A DNA stretch of 64,000 bases from CAKAHY01 sp963522175 (GTDB taxonomy: Bacteria; Bacillota; Clostridia; Lachnospirales; Lachnospiraceae). Made by a program: the position numbers and the translations under genes. The stretch covers positions 4,113-68,112 of the forward strand of contig CAUQXC010000009.1 in the NCBI GenBank assembly GCA_963522175.1, read 5' to 3'. Below, one piece after another: positions 7,981 through 17,771 of the stretch. The stretch's first letter is position 1. Each line of letters starts with the position of its first letter. The notes under the pieces were generated by a model. It did not search any database. It was not told the DNA's origin and saw only the letters and a list, made by a program, of their open reading frames with translations.

Positions 7981-9966
7981 ATGGGTTTTGAGATAAGAAA
8001 CGGTGTTTTCAGAAGAATAGATATATATTTGTTTTTTTATGATACATGTGCAGTTAATTTTGCATTTTTTATGGCTTTATGGTTACGCTTTGATTTACAT
8101 TTTTCCGCTATACGGGAAGTGTATTTGGATTCTTTTGTAAAATTTGCACCTTTATATACACTTTTTTGTATTATTGTATTTATATATTTTCGTCTGTACA
8201 GCAGCCTTTGGAAGTTTGCGGGAATAAACGAGCTTAATAAGATAAGTATTGCGACTGCCGTGACAGGTCTGTTTCATATTATTGTGATAACGGTGTTTAT
8301 ATACAGAATGCCTATATCATATTATATAATCGGTGTGGTGCTTCAGTTTATATTGATAGTAGGTGTACGATTTATACACAGGTATGTGCTCTTACAAATA
8401 AAAATAAAAAGCGGAAAGCCGGAGTATGAGAACAGAGCAATGGTAATAGGAGCGGGTTTTGCGGGTCAGGTTATATTGAGGGAGCTTAAGCAGAGCGACA
8501 AACTCGGTTTTATACCTTGTTGCATAATAGATGATGACAAATCCACATGGGGACGTTTCATGGAAGATGTTCCTATTGTCGGTGGAAGAAGTTATATACA
8601 AAATGCTGTGAAAAAGTATGAGATAAGTCATATATTTTTTGCTATTCCGACCTCAAGTCCCAAGGATAGAAAAGAGATTCTGAATATATGCAAGGATACG
8701 GGCTGTAATTTAAAAATTCTGCCGGGAGTATATCAGCTTGCAAACGGAGAAGTTTCTCTCAGCAAGATGAAATCTGTAGATGTGGAAGATTTACTTTGCA
8801 GAGAGGTTATAAAAGAGAATTTGGAAAGCACCTGTAAGTATATTAAAGGTAAAACAATTTTGGTGACCGGCGGCGGAGGCTCTATAGGAAGCGAACTTTG
8901 CAGACAGATAGCAAGATATCATCCCGGAAAGCTTGTGATTCTTGATATCTATGAAAATAATGCTTACGATATAGAACAGGAATTAAGGTCTGCTTATAAG
9001 GACCTGTCTTTAGACGTCCTAATCGGCTCCGTGAGAGATTTAAAGCGTGTGCTGTCGGTTTTTGAAGAGTATAAGCCGGACATTGTTTATCATGCAGCGG
9101 CCCATAAGCATGTACCGCTTATGGAAACAAGCCCGAACGAGGCAATTAAAAATAATGTGGTAGGAACCTATAATGTAGCTTATGCCGCGTTAAAAAATGA
9201 AACGGATACCTTCGTCCTTATAAGTACGGATAAGGCTGTAAATCCTACAAATATAATGGGGGCAAGCAAGAGAATATGCGAGATGATCATTCAAGGCTTG
9301 AATGTTGTAAGTTTACAAAATAAGGTAGAGCTCTTACCGTTTTTATATCTTGACATCAACTGTATGGCAAAAAAAGATTTGCTTGGAGAAGAGCTTAACA
9401 ATCTTAGAGATGAAATGCTCTTGTATAAGTTTGAAAAAGAAAGAAAAGTTAAAACCCGCTTTGTGGCGGTGAGATTCGGAAATGTACTCGGAAGTAACGG
9501 TTCGGTTATTCCTTTGTTCAGAAAGCAGATTGAAGCGGGAGGTCCCGTAACCGTGACTCACCCCGATATAATAAGATATTTTATGACCATATCGGAGGCG
9601 GTGAGTTTGGTGCTTCAGGCGGGGATCTACGCAAAAGGCGGAGAAATCTTTGTCTTGGATATGGGAGAGCCGGTCAAGATAGATACTTTGGCAAGAAATC
9701 TTATAAAGCTGTCAGGAAATATTCCTGATGTAGATATAGCCGTAGAATATGTAGGACTAAGACCGGGTGAAAAGTTGTACGAGGAAAAGCTTATGGCGGA
9801 AGAAGGTCTTGAAAAGACTGATAATGAGCTCATACATATAGGTAAGCCTATACCTTTTGAGATTGAAGATTTTTTTGTTAATCTTGAAAAGTTGATTGTC
9901 GTAGCTTATGACAATGAGAAAGATATAGTGCAAAAAGTAAAAGAAATGGTACCGACATTCGGGTAG
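7981..9966 (+). CDS. membrane-bound nucleotide-sugar 4,6-dehydratase (PglF/FlaA1-like)
   Basis: The product resembles PglF/WbpM-type UDP-GlcNAc C4,C6 dehydratases, which start synthesis of 4-amino-4,6-dideoxy sugars. It has about four N-terminal membrane helices (to about residue 130), a first Rossmann domain with GAGFAG, and a catalytic SDR domain with VTGGGGSIGS near residue 295. The active site reads STDKA...MGASK, with Met in place of the usual Tyr, as in this subfamily. About 45 extra residues lie between MIIQGL and VAVRFGN (bases about 9300-9445), making it longer than usual (661 residues). ATG 7981 follows GGAGTAG; an upstream TTG at 7951 is less likely. An aminotransferase follows directly. 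Confidence 0.88.
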   Translation: MGFEIRNGVFRRIDIYLFFYDTCAVNFAFFMALWLRFDLHFSAIREVYLDSFVKFAPLYTLFCIIVFIYFRLYSSLWKFAGINELNKISIATAVTGLFHIIVITVFIYRMPISYYIIGVVLQFILIVGVRFIHRYVLLQIKIKSGKPEYENRAMVIGAGFAGQVILRELKQSDKLGFIPCCIIDDDKSTWGRFMEDVPIVGGRSYIQNAVKKYEISHIFFAIPTSSPKDRKEILNICKDTGCNLKILPGVYQLANGEVSLSKMKSVDVEDLLCREVIKENLESTCKYIKGKTILVTGGGGSIGSELCRQIARYHPGKLVILDIYENNAYDIEQELRSAYKDLSLDVLIGSVRDLKRVLSVFEEYKPDIVYHAAAHKHVPLMETSPNEAIKNNVVGTYNVAYAALKNETDTFVLISTDKAVNPTNIMGASKRICEMIIQGLNVVSLQNKVELLPFLYLDINCMAKKDLLGEELNNLRDEMLLYKFEKERKVKTRFVAVRFGNVLGSNGSVIPLFRKQIEAGGPVTVTHPDIIRYFMTISEAVSLVLQAGIYAKGGEIFVLDMGEPVKIDTLARNLIKLSGNIPDVDIAVEYVGLRPGEKLYEEKLMAEEGLEKTDNELIHIGKPIPFEIEDFFVNLEKLIVVAYDNEKDIVQKVKEMVPTFG

Positions 9967-9975
9967 GAGAGAAAA

Positions 9976-11259
9976 ATGTTCAGAAAAGACGACAGATTTA
10001 AAAAATTTGATTCCAAAGTATGGCTCAGCAGTCCTACCATGCACGGCACGGAAATCGATTATGTGAAAGAAGCCTATGATACCAACTGGATGTCAACAGT
10101 GGGGAAAAATATTGATGAGCTTGAAAGACTGACCTGTGAATATATAGGTTGCAAACATGCAGCCGCATTGTCCGCGGGAACGGCATCCCTACATCTCTCA
10201 ATGAAGCTTGCGGGTATTGAGGCTTACGGGTTTCCCAAGGTGGGACACGGCGCCTTGGAAGGGAAAAAAGTATTTTGTTCGGATATGACCTTTGATGCAA
10301 CGGTTAATCCCGTAGTATATGAAGGAGGAGAGCCCGTATTTATTGATACGGAGTACGATACATGGAATATGGATCCGAAGGCTCTTGAGAAGGCTTTCGA
10401 AATTTATCCGGATACAAAGGTGGTGGTGCTTGCGCATCTTTACGGAACACCCGCTAAAATGGATGAGATAAATTCTATTGTTAAAAAATATAATGCGATT
10501 TTGGTTGAAGATGCCGCGGAGTCTTTGGGGGCTACATATAAAGGGATACAAACAGGCAGCTTCGGTAAATACAACACAATTTCTTTTAACGGAAACAAGA
10601 TTATAACAGGAAGTGCCGGAGGTTGCTTTTTAAGTGATGATGAAGAAGCGGTTAAAAAAGTAAAAAAATGGTCTACACAGGCAAGAGAAAATGCACCTTG
10701 GTACCAGCATGAAGAGCTGGGGTACAATTATCGAATGAGTAATGTGGTAGCAGGTATTGTCAGAGGGCAGTTTCCGTATTTGGATGAGCATATTTCACAA
10801 AAAAGATCCATATATGAGAGATATGAAGAGGGATTAAAAGGTCTTCCGATTGTTATGAACCCTTTTGACAGAGAAAATTCAAGCCCCAATTATTGGCTTT
10901 CCTGCCTCACAGTAAATGAAGCCGCCATGTGTAAGCAAGTTAGAGGCGAGCAGGATGTATGTTATATAAAAGAGGCGGGTAAAAGCTGCCCTACAGAAAT
11001 ATTGGAGGCTCTTTCATTTATAAATGCGGAAGGGCGTCCTATATGGAAGCCCATGCATGCACAACCTATTTATCGTTTGAATCCTTTTGTCGTCAGGGAC
11101 GGAAATGGAAGGGCAAGAACGAATGCCTATATTTCGGGCAGTGTCGCGGATGTGGGAATGGATATTTTCAACAGAGGTTTATGCCTGCCTAGTGATAATA
11201 AAATGACAGTACAGCAACAGGATAGAATTATTGAAGTAATAAGAAGTTGTTTTGAGTAG
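9976..11259 (+). CDS. DegT/DnrJ/EryC1 sugar aminotransferase (PglE-like)
   Basis: This 427-residue PLP enzyme should transaminate the 4-keto-6-deoxy sugar made by the upstream dehydratase. The PLP lysine is K208 in the FNGNKII motif, and the VEDAAES segment supplies the cofactor-binding Asp. The sequence after PNYWLSC carries a 25-30 residue insertion before the conserved RPIWKPMH segment. The start is ATG 9976, with GGAGAG upstream. Its place between a PglF-like dehydratase and a PglC-like phosphoglycosyl transferase matches bacillosamine-type pathways, but no PglD acetyltransferase is seen here. The precise sugar product is inferred. Confidence 0.88.
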   Translation: MFRKDDRFKKFDSKVWLSSPTMHGTEIDYVKEAYDTNWMSTVGKNIDELERLTCEYIGCKHAAALSAGTASLHLSMKLAGIEAYGFPKVGHGALEGKKVFCSDMTFDATVNPVVYEGGEPVFIDTEYDTWNMDPKALEKAFEIYPDTKVVVLAHLYGTPAKMDEINSIVKKYNAILVEDAAESLGATYKGIQTGSFGKYNTISFNGNKIITGSAGGCFLSDDEEAVKKVKKWSTQARENAPWYQHEELGYNYRMSNVVAGIVRGQFPYLDEHISQKRSIYERYEEGLKGLPIVMNPFDRENSSPNYWLSCLTVNEAAMCKQVRGEQDVCYIKEAGKSCPTEILEALSFINAEGRPIWKPMHAQPIYRLNPFVVRDGNGRARTNAYISGSVADVGMDIFNRGLCLPSDNKMTVQQQDRIIEVIRSCFE

Positions 11260-11276
11260 GAGAGTGAGTAATATAG

Positions 11277-11909
11277 ATGTATAAAGACTTTTTAAAACGA
11301 GTAATTGATGTTGTTTTCAGTTTATGTGCACTTATTATTTTATCTCCCCTCATATTGCTTTTAACAATTTTTGGAAGTATTTTTATGGGTGGCAATCCTT
11401 TCTTTTTTCAGTACAGACCCGGCAAGGATGAAAAGCTGTTTAAGCTTGTTAAATTCAGAACTATGGATAATCGAAAGGATAAGAACGGAAATCTTTTATC
11501 CGATAAAATAAGGTTGAATAAATACGGTTCTTTTTTACGTTCTACAAGTTTAGATGAATTACCGGAAATTTTTAATATTTTAAAAGGAGATATGTCTATC
11601 ATCGGTCCAAGACCCTTGTTACCGCGTGATGTGGAACATATGAGTAAAGAACAGCATCGTAGGCATAATGTACGTCCGGGATTAACAGGTTTGGCTCAGT
11701 GCAGCGGCAGAAACTCTTTGAACTGGGATGAAAAACTGAGAATAGATATTGAATATGTAGACAATATAAGCTTTTTGACGGATTGTAAAATCTTTTGTAA
11801 AACGATAGTAAAGGTTCTTAAAAGAGAAAATATAGCTTTTGAGGAAGGAACCGATATGGATCTTAAAGACTGGAACGAGCTTAAAAATAAGAATAAAATC
11901 AGGGGGTGA
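11277..11909 (+). CDS. small phosphoglycosyl transferase (PglC-like)
   Basis: This enzyme loads the first sugar-1-phosphate onto undecaprenyl phosphate to start repeat-unit assembly at the inner membrane. The 210-residue length matches the minimal monotopic class, with one membrane-associated helix near residues 8-32. Conserved segments include KFRTMD, SLDELPE with the catalytic Asp-Glu pair, IIGPRPLLP and RPGLTGLAQ. It follows the aminotransferase by 17 bp, so its substrate is probably the UDP-amino-sugar made by the two upstream enzymes. It is likely the initiating transferase of the first locus. Confidence 0.88.
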   Translation: MYKDFLKRVIDVVFSLCALIILSPLILLLTIFGSIFMGGNPFFFQYRPGKDEKLFKLVKFRTMDNRKDKNGNLLSDKIRLNKYGSFLRSTSLDELPEIFNILKGDMSIIGPRPLLPRDVEHMSKEQHRRHNVRPGLTGLAQCSGRNSLNWDEKLRIDIEYVDNISFLTDCKIFCKTIVKVLKRENIAFEEGTDMDLKDWNELKNKNKIRG

Positions 11910-11913
11910 AAAT

Positions 11914-12951
11914 ATGTCGCTTAGAGTGCTTACTTTAGATGATTCCGACGAATGGGACGGTATTGTTCGAACATTTAAAAATTATGATGTATATTGGTTA
12001 AGCGGTTATGTAAAAGCATTCAAAATACACGGAGACGGAGAGCCCCTCCTGTTTTTCTTTGAAGATGAAGATATTCGAGGGATTAATGTTGTGATGAAAC
12101 GGGATATCTCATCAGATCCTTTTTTTGCGGAGAAAATAGAAAAAGAAAAAAATTGGGATTTTTCCACACCCTATGGATACGGCGGATGGTTACTTGAAGG
12201 TGACAAAAGTGAAAAACTGTTTGAGGAATATGTAAGGTGGTGCAGAAAAGAGGGAATTATCAGCGAGTTTGTAAGGTTTCACCCCTTGGTACAAAATCAC
12301 GAATTTTGTACCGAAGATTATGAAGTCATAGGTCTTGGGACTACCGTAACAATGGATATCACTTCTTCCGAAAAAATATGGGCAAACTTTACGAGCAAAA
12401 ACAGAAATAAGATTCGTAAGGCACAAAAAGGCGAACTTAAAATATACTGTGGAAGGTATCCCGAAATATTTAAAACTTTTCGCTCTATTTATAATTTAAC
12501 TATGGATAGAGATAATGCAAACAAATACTATTATTTCGGTGAAGAGTTTTACAGCAGTATATTAGATGACTTACCTGACAATGCATTGGTTTTTTATGTC
12601 GTATTTGAAGAAAAAATTATTGCGATATCAATTATTTTGATGGCAAACGGAAGGATGAATTACCATTTATCAGGCTCTCTCAAAGAGTATGCGGAATTTG
12701 CTTCCACGAGTCTCATGCTGTATTCGGTGGCGCTTTGGGGTATGGATAAGGGCTATAAGACACTGTATCTTGGAGGAGGTCTCGGCAGTAACGAGGATAA
12801 CTTATATAGATTTAAAAAAGCTTTTAACAGAAATGATGATTTCAAGCGCTTTTATATAGGAAAAAAGGTGTTTTTACAGGAAAAATATGATGAGCTTTGT
12901 TCTATGAAAGAAATTGATAACAACGGTTTTTTCCCGGGATATAGGTCATAG
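11914..12951 (+). CDS. FemAB/GNAT-like transferase
   Basis: The 345-residue protein has a double GNAT-like layout seen in FemAB-like and CelD/BioF2-like enzymes: a TPYGYGG segment mid-protein, a basic SKNRNKIRKAQKG segment, and a C-terminal YLGGGLG loop likely at the acyl-donor site. Such proteins move an aminoacyl or acyl group to an amine. In this place the 4-amino group of the sugar is a plausible acceptor, and it could replace a PglD-like acetyltransferase; this is inference. ATG 11914 follows AGGGGGTG. It lies four bases after the phosphoglycosyl transferase gene. Confidence 0.7.
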   Translation: MSLRVLTLDDSDEWDGIVRTFKNYDVYWLSGYVKAFKIHGDGEPLLFFFEDEDIRGINVVMKRDISSDPFFAEKIEKEKNWDFSTPYGYGGWLLEGDKSEKLFEEYVRWCRKEGIISEFVRFHPLVQNHEFCTEDYEVIGLGTTVTMDITSSEKIWANFTSKNRNKIRKAQKGELKIYCGRYPEIFKTFRSIYNLTMDRDNANKYYYFGEEFYSSILDDLPDNALVFYVVFEEKIIAISIILMANGRMNYHLSGSLKEYAEFASTSLMLYSVALWGMDKGYKTLYLGGGLGSNEDNLYRFKKAFNRNDDFKRFYIGKKVFLQEKYDELCSMKEIDNNGFFPGYRS

Positions 12952-12961
12952 AAGGGATTTT

Positions 12962-14170
12962 ATGAATATTTTATTTTTAGGTCTTGAAGTTTTTAATTCT
13001 ATAGACGAGCCTAATATGTATGCGGATATACTTAGAGAATTTGAAAAGCGGGGACATATGGTATATTCAATTTCACCTATTGAGAAACGTTATCAGGGTG
13101 AAACAAGGATGATTACCGAAAGGAACAGTCGCCTCTTACGTTTACGTATCGGGAATATACAAAAAACCAATCTTGTTGAAAAAGGAATTTCAACATTGAG
13201 TATTGAGAGATTGTATATGAATGCTATTAAAAAGCACTTTAAAGGTGTAAGGTTCGACTTAATCCTGTATGTAACACCTCCTATTACATTTTGTAAAGTA
13301 ATAGAGTTTTTAAAGAAAAGGGACAGAGCATTTACGTACTTAATGCTTAAGGATATATTTCCACAAAATGCGGTGGATTTAGGGATGTTAAAAAAGCGGG
13401 GTTTTTTTTCCGTAATTTATAAGTATTTCAGAAACAAAGAAAAAAGACTTTATGATATATCGGATAAAATAGGCTGTATGAGCCCGGCTAATATGGATTA
13501 TATATTATCTAATAATTCATACCTTAAGCGCTCAAAGGTTGAGGAATGTCCTAACTGCATCGAAGTGGTCGATAAGTCGACTGATATTGAAGATAGAATC
13601 AGAATCAGAGAGAAGTATAATATTCCCATAGACAAAACGGTATTTGTCTATGGCGGAAATTTGGGAAAACCTCAAGGAATTCCGTTTATAATAGAATGCC
13701 TGAAGGCTGAGAGAGAAAATAAGGATATTTTTTTTCTTGTTGTAGGTGACGGTACGGAATATAGCAGTCTGGAAAAGTATTATAAGTCGGCACGGCAGAA
13801 CAATTTCAAGCTTATGAAACGTTTGCCTAAAGAAGATTATGACACATTAGTCGGGGCCTGTGATGTAGGGCTGCTTTTTTTAGATTACAGATTTACCATT
13901 CCAAATTTTCCGAGCAGACTTCTTTCATATATGCAGGCAAGGTTGCCTGTCCTTGCCTGTACGGATCCGAATACGGATGTCGGGGATATAATAGAAAACG
14001 CAGGGTTCGGCTGGCAATGCAGAAGTAATAATGTAAAGGAATTTAAAAACATAATTAAGAAGGTTCTTAACAGTAATCTTTCCCAAAAGGGCAACGCGGC
14101 AATGGAATATTTATCCGGAAATTATTCGGCAAAGATTGCTTATGAAGTGATAGTGAAGGAAATAAAATAA
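12962..14170 (+). CDS. GT4-type glycosyltransferase
   Basis: The 402-residue GT-B fold protein is WcaI-like. The N-terminal nucleotide-free domain begins MNILFLGLE. The C-terminal donor domain has VFVYGGNLGKPQGI, then VGDGTEY and a final PSRLLSYMQARLPVLA segment where the GT4 acidic motif would lie. ATG 12962 follows AAGGGA and the previous stop is 10 bp upstream. The stop codon overlaps the next start (TAATG), indicating coupling. It would add a sugar from a nucleotide donor to the lipid-linked repeat unit; donor and linkage cannot be read from the sequence. Confidence 0.82.
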   Translation: MNILFLGLEVFNSIDEPNMYADILREFEKRGHMVYSISPIEKRYQGETRMITERNSRLLRLRIGNIQKTNLVEKGISTLSIERLYMNAIKKHFKGVRFDLILYVTPPITFCKVIEFLKKRDRAFTYLMLKDIFPQNAVDLGMLKKRGFFSVIYKYFRNKEKRLYDISDKIGCMSPANMDYILSNNSYLKRSKVEECPNCIEVVDKSTDIEDRIRIREKYNIPIDKTVFVYGGNLGKPQGIPFIIECLKAERENKDIFFLVVGDGTEYSSLEKYYKSARQNNFKLMKRLPKEDYDTLVGACDVGLLFLDYRFTIPNFPSRLLSYMQARLPVLACTDPNTDVGDIIENAGFGWQCRSNNVKEFKNIIKKVLNSNLSQKGNAAMEYLSGNYSAKIAYEVIVKEIK

Positions 14171-15363
14171 TGAAGTTATTAGTTGCTACAGATGCTCACA
14201 TTTTTAAAACACCTGACGGTAAATATTGGTGTAAAAGTATATATGCTTATAATTTTTGGACCAGATATTTAAAGGTTTTTGAAGATGTAAAGATTGTTGC
14301 CCGTGTAAAGGAAATATCTGAAGAAGATGTAAGAATGCAGCGTGTTGACGGTGAGCATGTCGAGGTATCGGGAATTCCGTTTTATCAAGGTCCCAAGGAG
14401 TTGCTGTTTGTATACTTTAAGATTCAAAAAGTTTTGAAAAATATAGACGGTGATTGTGACGCGGCATTGATGAGAATGCCGAGTCAGACGGCATCTATGG
14501 TATATGCACATTTAAGTAAGAAGCTTCCCGTTGCCGGTGAGATTGTGTATGATATGACGGATGATTTAAGCCGAAGAGAACGAAATCTTATACTTAAAAT
14601 TTTGAATTATATTATATCAAACAGACTTAAAAAATTCTGTAAAAAAGCCAACGGTATAGCTTATGTTACAAGATATACCATACAAAAAAACTATCCTTCA
14701 TATTCGATGATTTATGGGGAAGATGAGGAACATTTTGATACATACTATTCGACTATTACGTTACCGGACAGTGCATTCACAGGAAGCAGAAGTTTTCTTG
14801 AGAATACCGGTATAAAGCTCGTTCTTTCAAGCGTTGCGATGAATTCTGAACGAAAAGGCGAGAAAGTCGTAATTGATATAGTGAAAAAATGCAGGCAGAG
14901 AGGATATAACGTATCGGCAGTTCTGATAGGTGACGGAACTCTGCGTCCTTCGTTTGAAGAATATGCCCGGAATGAGGGAGTTAAGGAGTTTGTAGAATTT
15001 ACAGGACTGTTGCCGTCTTCCGAGGAGGTTAGACAAGTAATGTCTAAAGCGGATATATTTGTTTTTCCTACTAAAGGAGAAGGCTTACCCAGAGGAATTT
15101 TGGAAGCTATGGCTATAGGTCTGCCGGTTTTAAGCACACCTGTAGGCGGCATTCCCGAAGTTATTGATAGCAAATACTTATTTGAACCTACGGACAGCAA
15201 CAGATTTGCGGATATGGTTTGCAGTTTTATAGACAATCCGTCCGAATTGAATAAGATGAGTGAGTGCAATTATATAAAAGCTCAAGAATACAGAAACGAA
15301 TTACTTCAAGAAAAAAGAAATGAATTCTATAAAAAAATAAGAGGCTTGGCAGAGAGAAAATGA
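14170..15363 (+). CDS. GT4-type glycosyltransferase
   Basis: The 397-residue GT-B enzyme has the retaining GT4 signature EGLPRGILEAMAIGLPV, with the two glutamates seven residues apart that hold the nucleotide sugar. An AVLIGDGTLR segment precedes it. The start overlaps the stop of the previous glycosyltransferase by one base and its own stop overlaps the next start, so three glycosyltransferase genes are coupled in a row. It acts on the cytoplasmic face on the growing repeat unit. The sugar transferred is not known. Confidence 0.87.
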   Translation: MKLLVATDAHIFKTPDGKYWCKSIYAYNFWTRYLKVFEDVKIVARVKEISEEDVRMQRVDGEHVEVSGIPFYQGPKELLFVYFKIQKVLKNIDGDCDAALMRMPSQTASMVYAHLSKKLPVAGEIVYDMTDDLSRRERNLILKILNYIISNRLKKFCKKANGIAYVTRYTIQKNYPSYSMIYGEDEEHFDTYYSTITLPDSAFTGSRSFLENTGIKLVLSSVAMNSERKGEKVVIDIVKKCRQRGYNVSAVLIGDGTLRPSFEEYARNEGVKEFVEFTGLLPSSEEVRQVMSKADIFVFPTKGEGLPRGILEAMAIGLPVLSTPVGGIPEVIDSKYLFEPTDSNRFADMVCSFIDNPSELNKMSECNYIKAQEYRNELLQEKRNEFYKKIRGLAERK

Positions 15364-16508
15364 AAAAGACGGTCCTAATGATTTCGGCAAACAATTTCCC
15401 TGACGGGGATGCGGGTGCCGTGCGAGATTTATCATTTGCAAAAATATACAGGCAGCTCGGATACAGTCCCCTTATTGTATGTTTGAATAAGAGTGTTGAT
15501 TACGGTATTTATGATGATATAGAGTATTTCAGCTATTATCTGCAGGCAGATTCCGCTTTTGAGAAGATACTGAGATATATAAAGCAGAAAAGGCTTTTTT
15601 TACAAATTGTAAAGAAAATTGAAAAAAAATACAAAATTCCGGATCTCATTCATTTATACGGGGTTTCAAATAATATTGTTTCGGCAACAAAAAAATATGC
15701 AGGAAAAAGAAATATTCAGATAATTCATGACAGTGTGGAGTGGTATTCATCGTGTGAATTCAAGTACGGCATATTTGATAAGGCATATATTTTAAATAAC
15801 ATATTAAACACATACTTGATTCAAAGACCTATTAAAGTGATTGCTATAAGCAGCTATTTAAAGAGTTATTTTGAATCCAAACAAATATTTTGCGAGAGAA
15901 TTCCGGTGATTTTTGATGTGCTGACTAACAGTAACATAAATGTACGCAGCGATAAGCTTATAAAGCTGATTTATGCGGGAAGCCCTGCAAAAAAGGATTA
16001 TCTTAAGGAAATTGTGAACAGTGTAAAAGCTTTATCGGACGAAGAAAGAAAAAGAGTGGAGCTGAATATATACGGTGCAACGAAGGAACATATTATTTCT
16101 CTTTGCGGATTTTCCGAACTTCCTTCCTGGGTTATAGCACATGGCAGGGTTTTGAGAGAAGAAGTGGTCTCGGCATTGAATGATTCGGATTTTTCTTTGT
16201 TGCTCAGACCGGAAAATGAGAGATATACGAAAGCGGGCTTTCCCACTAAAGTTGTTGAAGCGATGTCGCACGGAGTGGGAATGATATGCAATTTAACTTC
16301 CGATTTGAAGCTTTACCTTGAAGATGAAAAGAACTCGGTTATAGTTCAGGGTTCCACGGAAGAGGCGATGACTTCCGCTATTCGTAGGGTTTTAAAGATG
16401 GACAGAGAAAAAATAAATGAAATTAAGAGTTGTGCAAGAAAAACGGCGGAAGAAGAATTTGACTATAGGAAATGGATTGGTACGGTTCAAAGGTTAACAG
16501 AAAGATAG
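15360..16508 (+). CDS. GT4-type glycosyltransferase
   Basis: This 382-residue GT-B-type enzyme has the C-terminal GFPTKVVEAMSHGVG motif, a variant of the GT4 E-x7-E region, and an LIYAGSPAKKDYL segment opening the donor domain. The N-terminus, MISANNFPDGDAGAVR, resembles the acceptor-domain start of GT4 proteins. ATGA overlap with the preceding gene implies translational coupling. It is one of four glycosyltransferases of the first locus between the initiating transferase and the flippase. Substrates are not predictable. Confidence 0.82.
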   Translation: MKKTVLMISANNFPDGDAGAVRDLSFAKIYRQLGYSPLIVCLNKSVDYGIYDDIEYFSYYLQADSAFEKILRYIKQKRLFLQIVKKIEKKYKIPDLIHLYGVSNNIVSATKKYAGKRNIQIIHDSVEWYSSCEFKYGIFDKAYILNNILNTYLIQRPIKVIAISSYLKSYFESKQIFCERIPVIFDVLTNSNINVRSDKLIKLIYAGSPAKKDYLKEIVNSVKALSDEERKRVELNIYGATKEHIISLCGFSELPSWVIAHGRVLREEVVSALNDSDFSLLLRPENERYTKAGFPTKVVEAMSHGVGMICNLTSDLKLYLEDEKNSVIVQGSTEEAMTSAIRRVLKMDREKINEIKSCARKTAEEEFDYRKWIGTVQRLTER

Positions 16509-16559
16509 AAACGGGAATGATGAGTATGGAACGGCTGGGGGAAGTAAGGAGTGCTGATA

Positions 16560-17771
16560 ATGAAAATCAAATTGAATAATACATTTTTTTTAAGTATCTT
16601 AATGGTGCTGATGATTTTTGAAATTCCTTATTTTAATTTGTTTTTGGTAATACCGTTTATTTCCCTTATGTACATAATGCTGATACAGCAAAAAAAAGTT
16701 TTCCTGACATGGCAGATGTTGATATTATCGGTATTTATTATATTGTATTTTTATATCGACACTACATTGGAGCAGTCTGCTACATATAAAACATGGTATG
16801 CAATATCGGCTATTTCGATGTATATGTGCGGATATTATATAGAACCTGAAAAATACAGTTATGAAGGCTTGTCGGAAAACGTTGAAAATAAGGTTCACCT
16901 TATATCCGCCGCCTACCTTATATATGTTTTAATTACCATCATCTACAGTATGTTTAAAGGACAATTCGGTATCAGCAGAAACCCTTTAAATATTTGGACA
17001 GGTTTGTTGAGAGCTGCCACACATTACGGAACCATGCTGGTGCTTCCGGTGGCTTACGGAGCCGCCTATATAGTTGTAGGTAAGGGGATAGGAGAAAAAA
17101 TAAAGGGAGTCGCTTATGTCATACTTTCAATTATAGTAACAATAATTATAGCCGGCAGAACTATATTATATTTTACTCCTCTGGCTCTCGTTTTAGTATA
17201 CTTTTATAATATAAAAGTATCGGGAACATTTAAAAAGAAACATATGGCTCAGCTGATAGCCTGTATAGTATTGATAGTATTGTTTTTAATATTTTTTAAG
17301 TTAAATTTATTTTATATTCAAAGTATTATTATGAAATCACAGTTGGGTATGAGGTATTTATACGGACAGGTAGACAAGATTGCCGAAGACGGACGTGCAG
17401 TGAATATTAAGTATTTGTTTTCACATATAAATGAAAGTCTTATGGGAGGAGGATATACCAGACGAAACTCAGGAGATTTGCATAATATTTATTTGAATGT
17501 ATTTGATTTAAGCGGAATAATTCCGTTTTTTCTCCTGATATGTTTTTCATTGAATTCAACGCTTAAAATCAGGAAAGCATTTTCAAATAAGATATTAACG
17601 GATAAAAACAGGGTAATTATGTTCAGTGTACTGAGTTTAGCTTTTATTCAATTACTTTTAGAGCCCGTAATGGAGTCCGTTCCGGTTTTTTGTTGGTGTG
17701 TATTGTATATTCTGGGTTGTATGGAAAGATTATCCTGCTACTCAAAGAAGTTGGAAAAGGGGAATGAATAG
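16560..17771 (+). CDS. Wzy-type polysaccharide polymerase
   Basis: The 403-residue protein is strongly hydrophobic with about ten to eleven membrane helices and a larger extracytoplasmic loop in the second half containing GGGYTRRNSGDLHNIYLN. The arginine-rich loop and the His-Asn near its end fit O-antigen ligase/polymerase proteins. It would join repeat units at the outer face of the membrane. ATG 16560 follows TAAGGAG; an in-frame GTG at 16551 overlaps that site and is rejected. It is the only polymerase candidate in the window. Confidence 0.78.
   Translation: MKIKLNNTFFLSILMVLMIFEIPYFNLFLVIPFISLMYIMLIQQKKVFLTWQMLILSVFIILYFYIDTTLEQSATYKTWYAISAISMYMCGYYIEPEKYSYEGLSENVENKVHLISAAYLIYVLITIIYSMFKGQFGISRNPLNIWTGLLRAATHYGTMLVLPVAYGAAYIVVGKGIGEKIKGVAYVILSIIVTIIIAGRTILYFTPLALVLVYFYNIKVSGTFKKKHMAQLIACIVLIVLFLIFFKLNLFYIQSIIMKSQLGMRYLYGQVDKIAEDGRAVNIKYLFSHINESLMGGGYTRRNSGDLHNIYLNVFDLSGIIPFFLLICFSLNSTLKIRKAFSNKILTDKNRVIMFSVLSLAFIQLLLEPVMESVPVFCWCVLYILGCMERLSCYSKKLEKGNE

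Noticed and set aside
11839..11913. Upstream extension of the FemAB-like gene into the phosphoglycosyl transferase
   Set aside because: The extra residues are an out-of-frame reading of the upstream gene; AGGGGGTG fixes the start at 11914.
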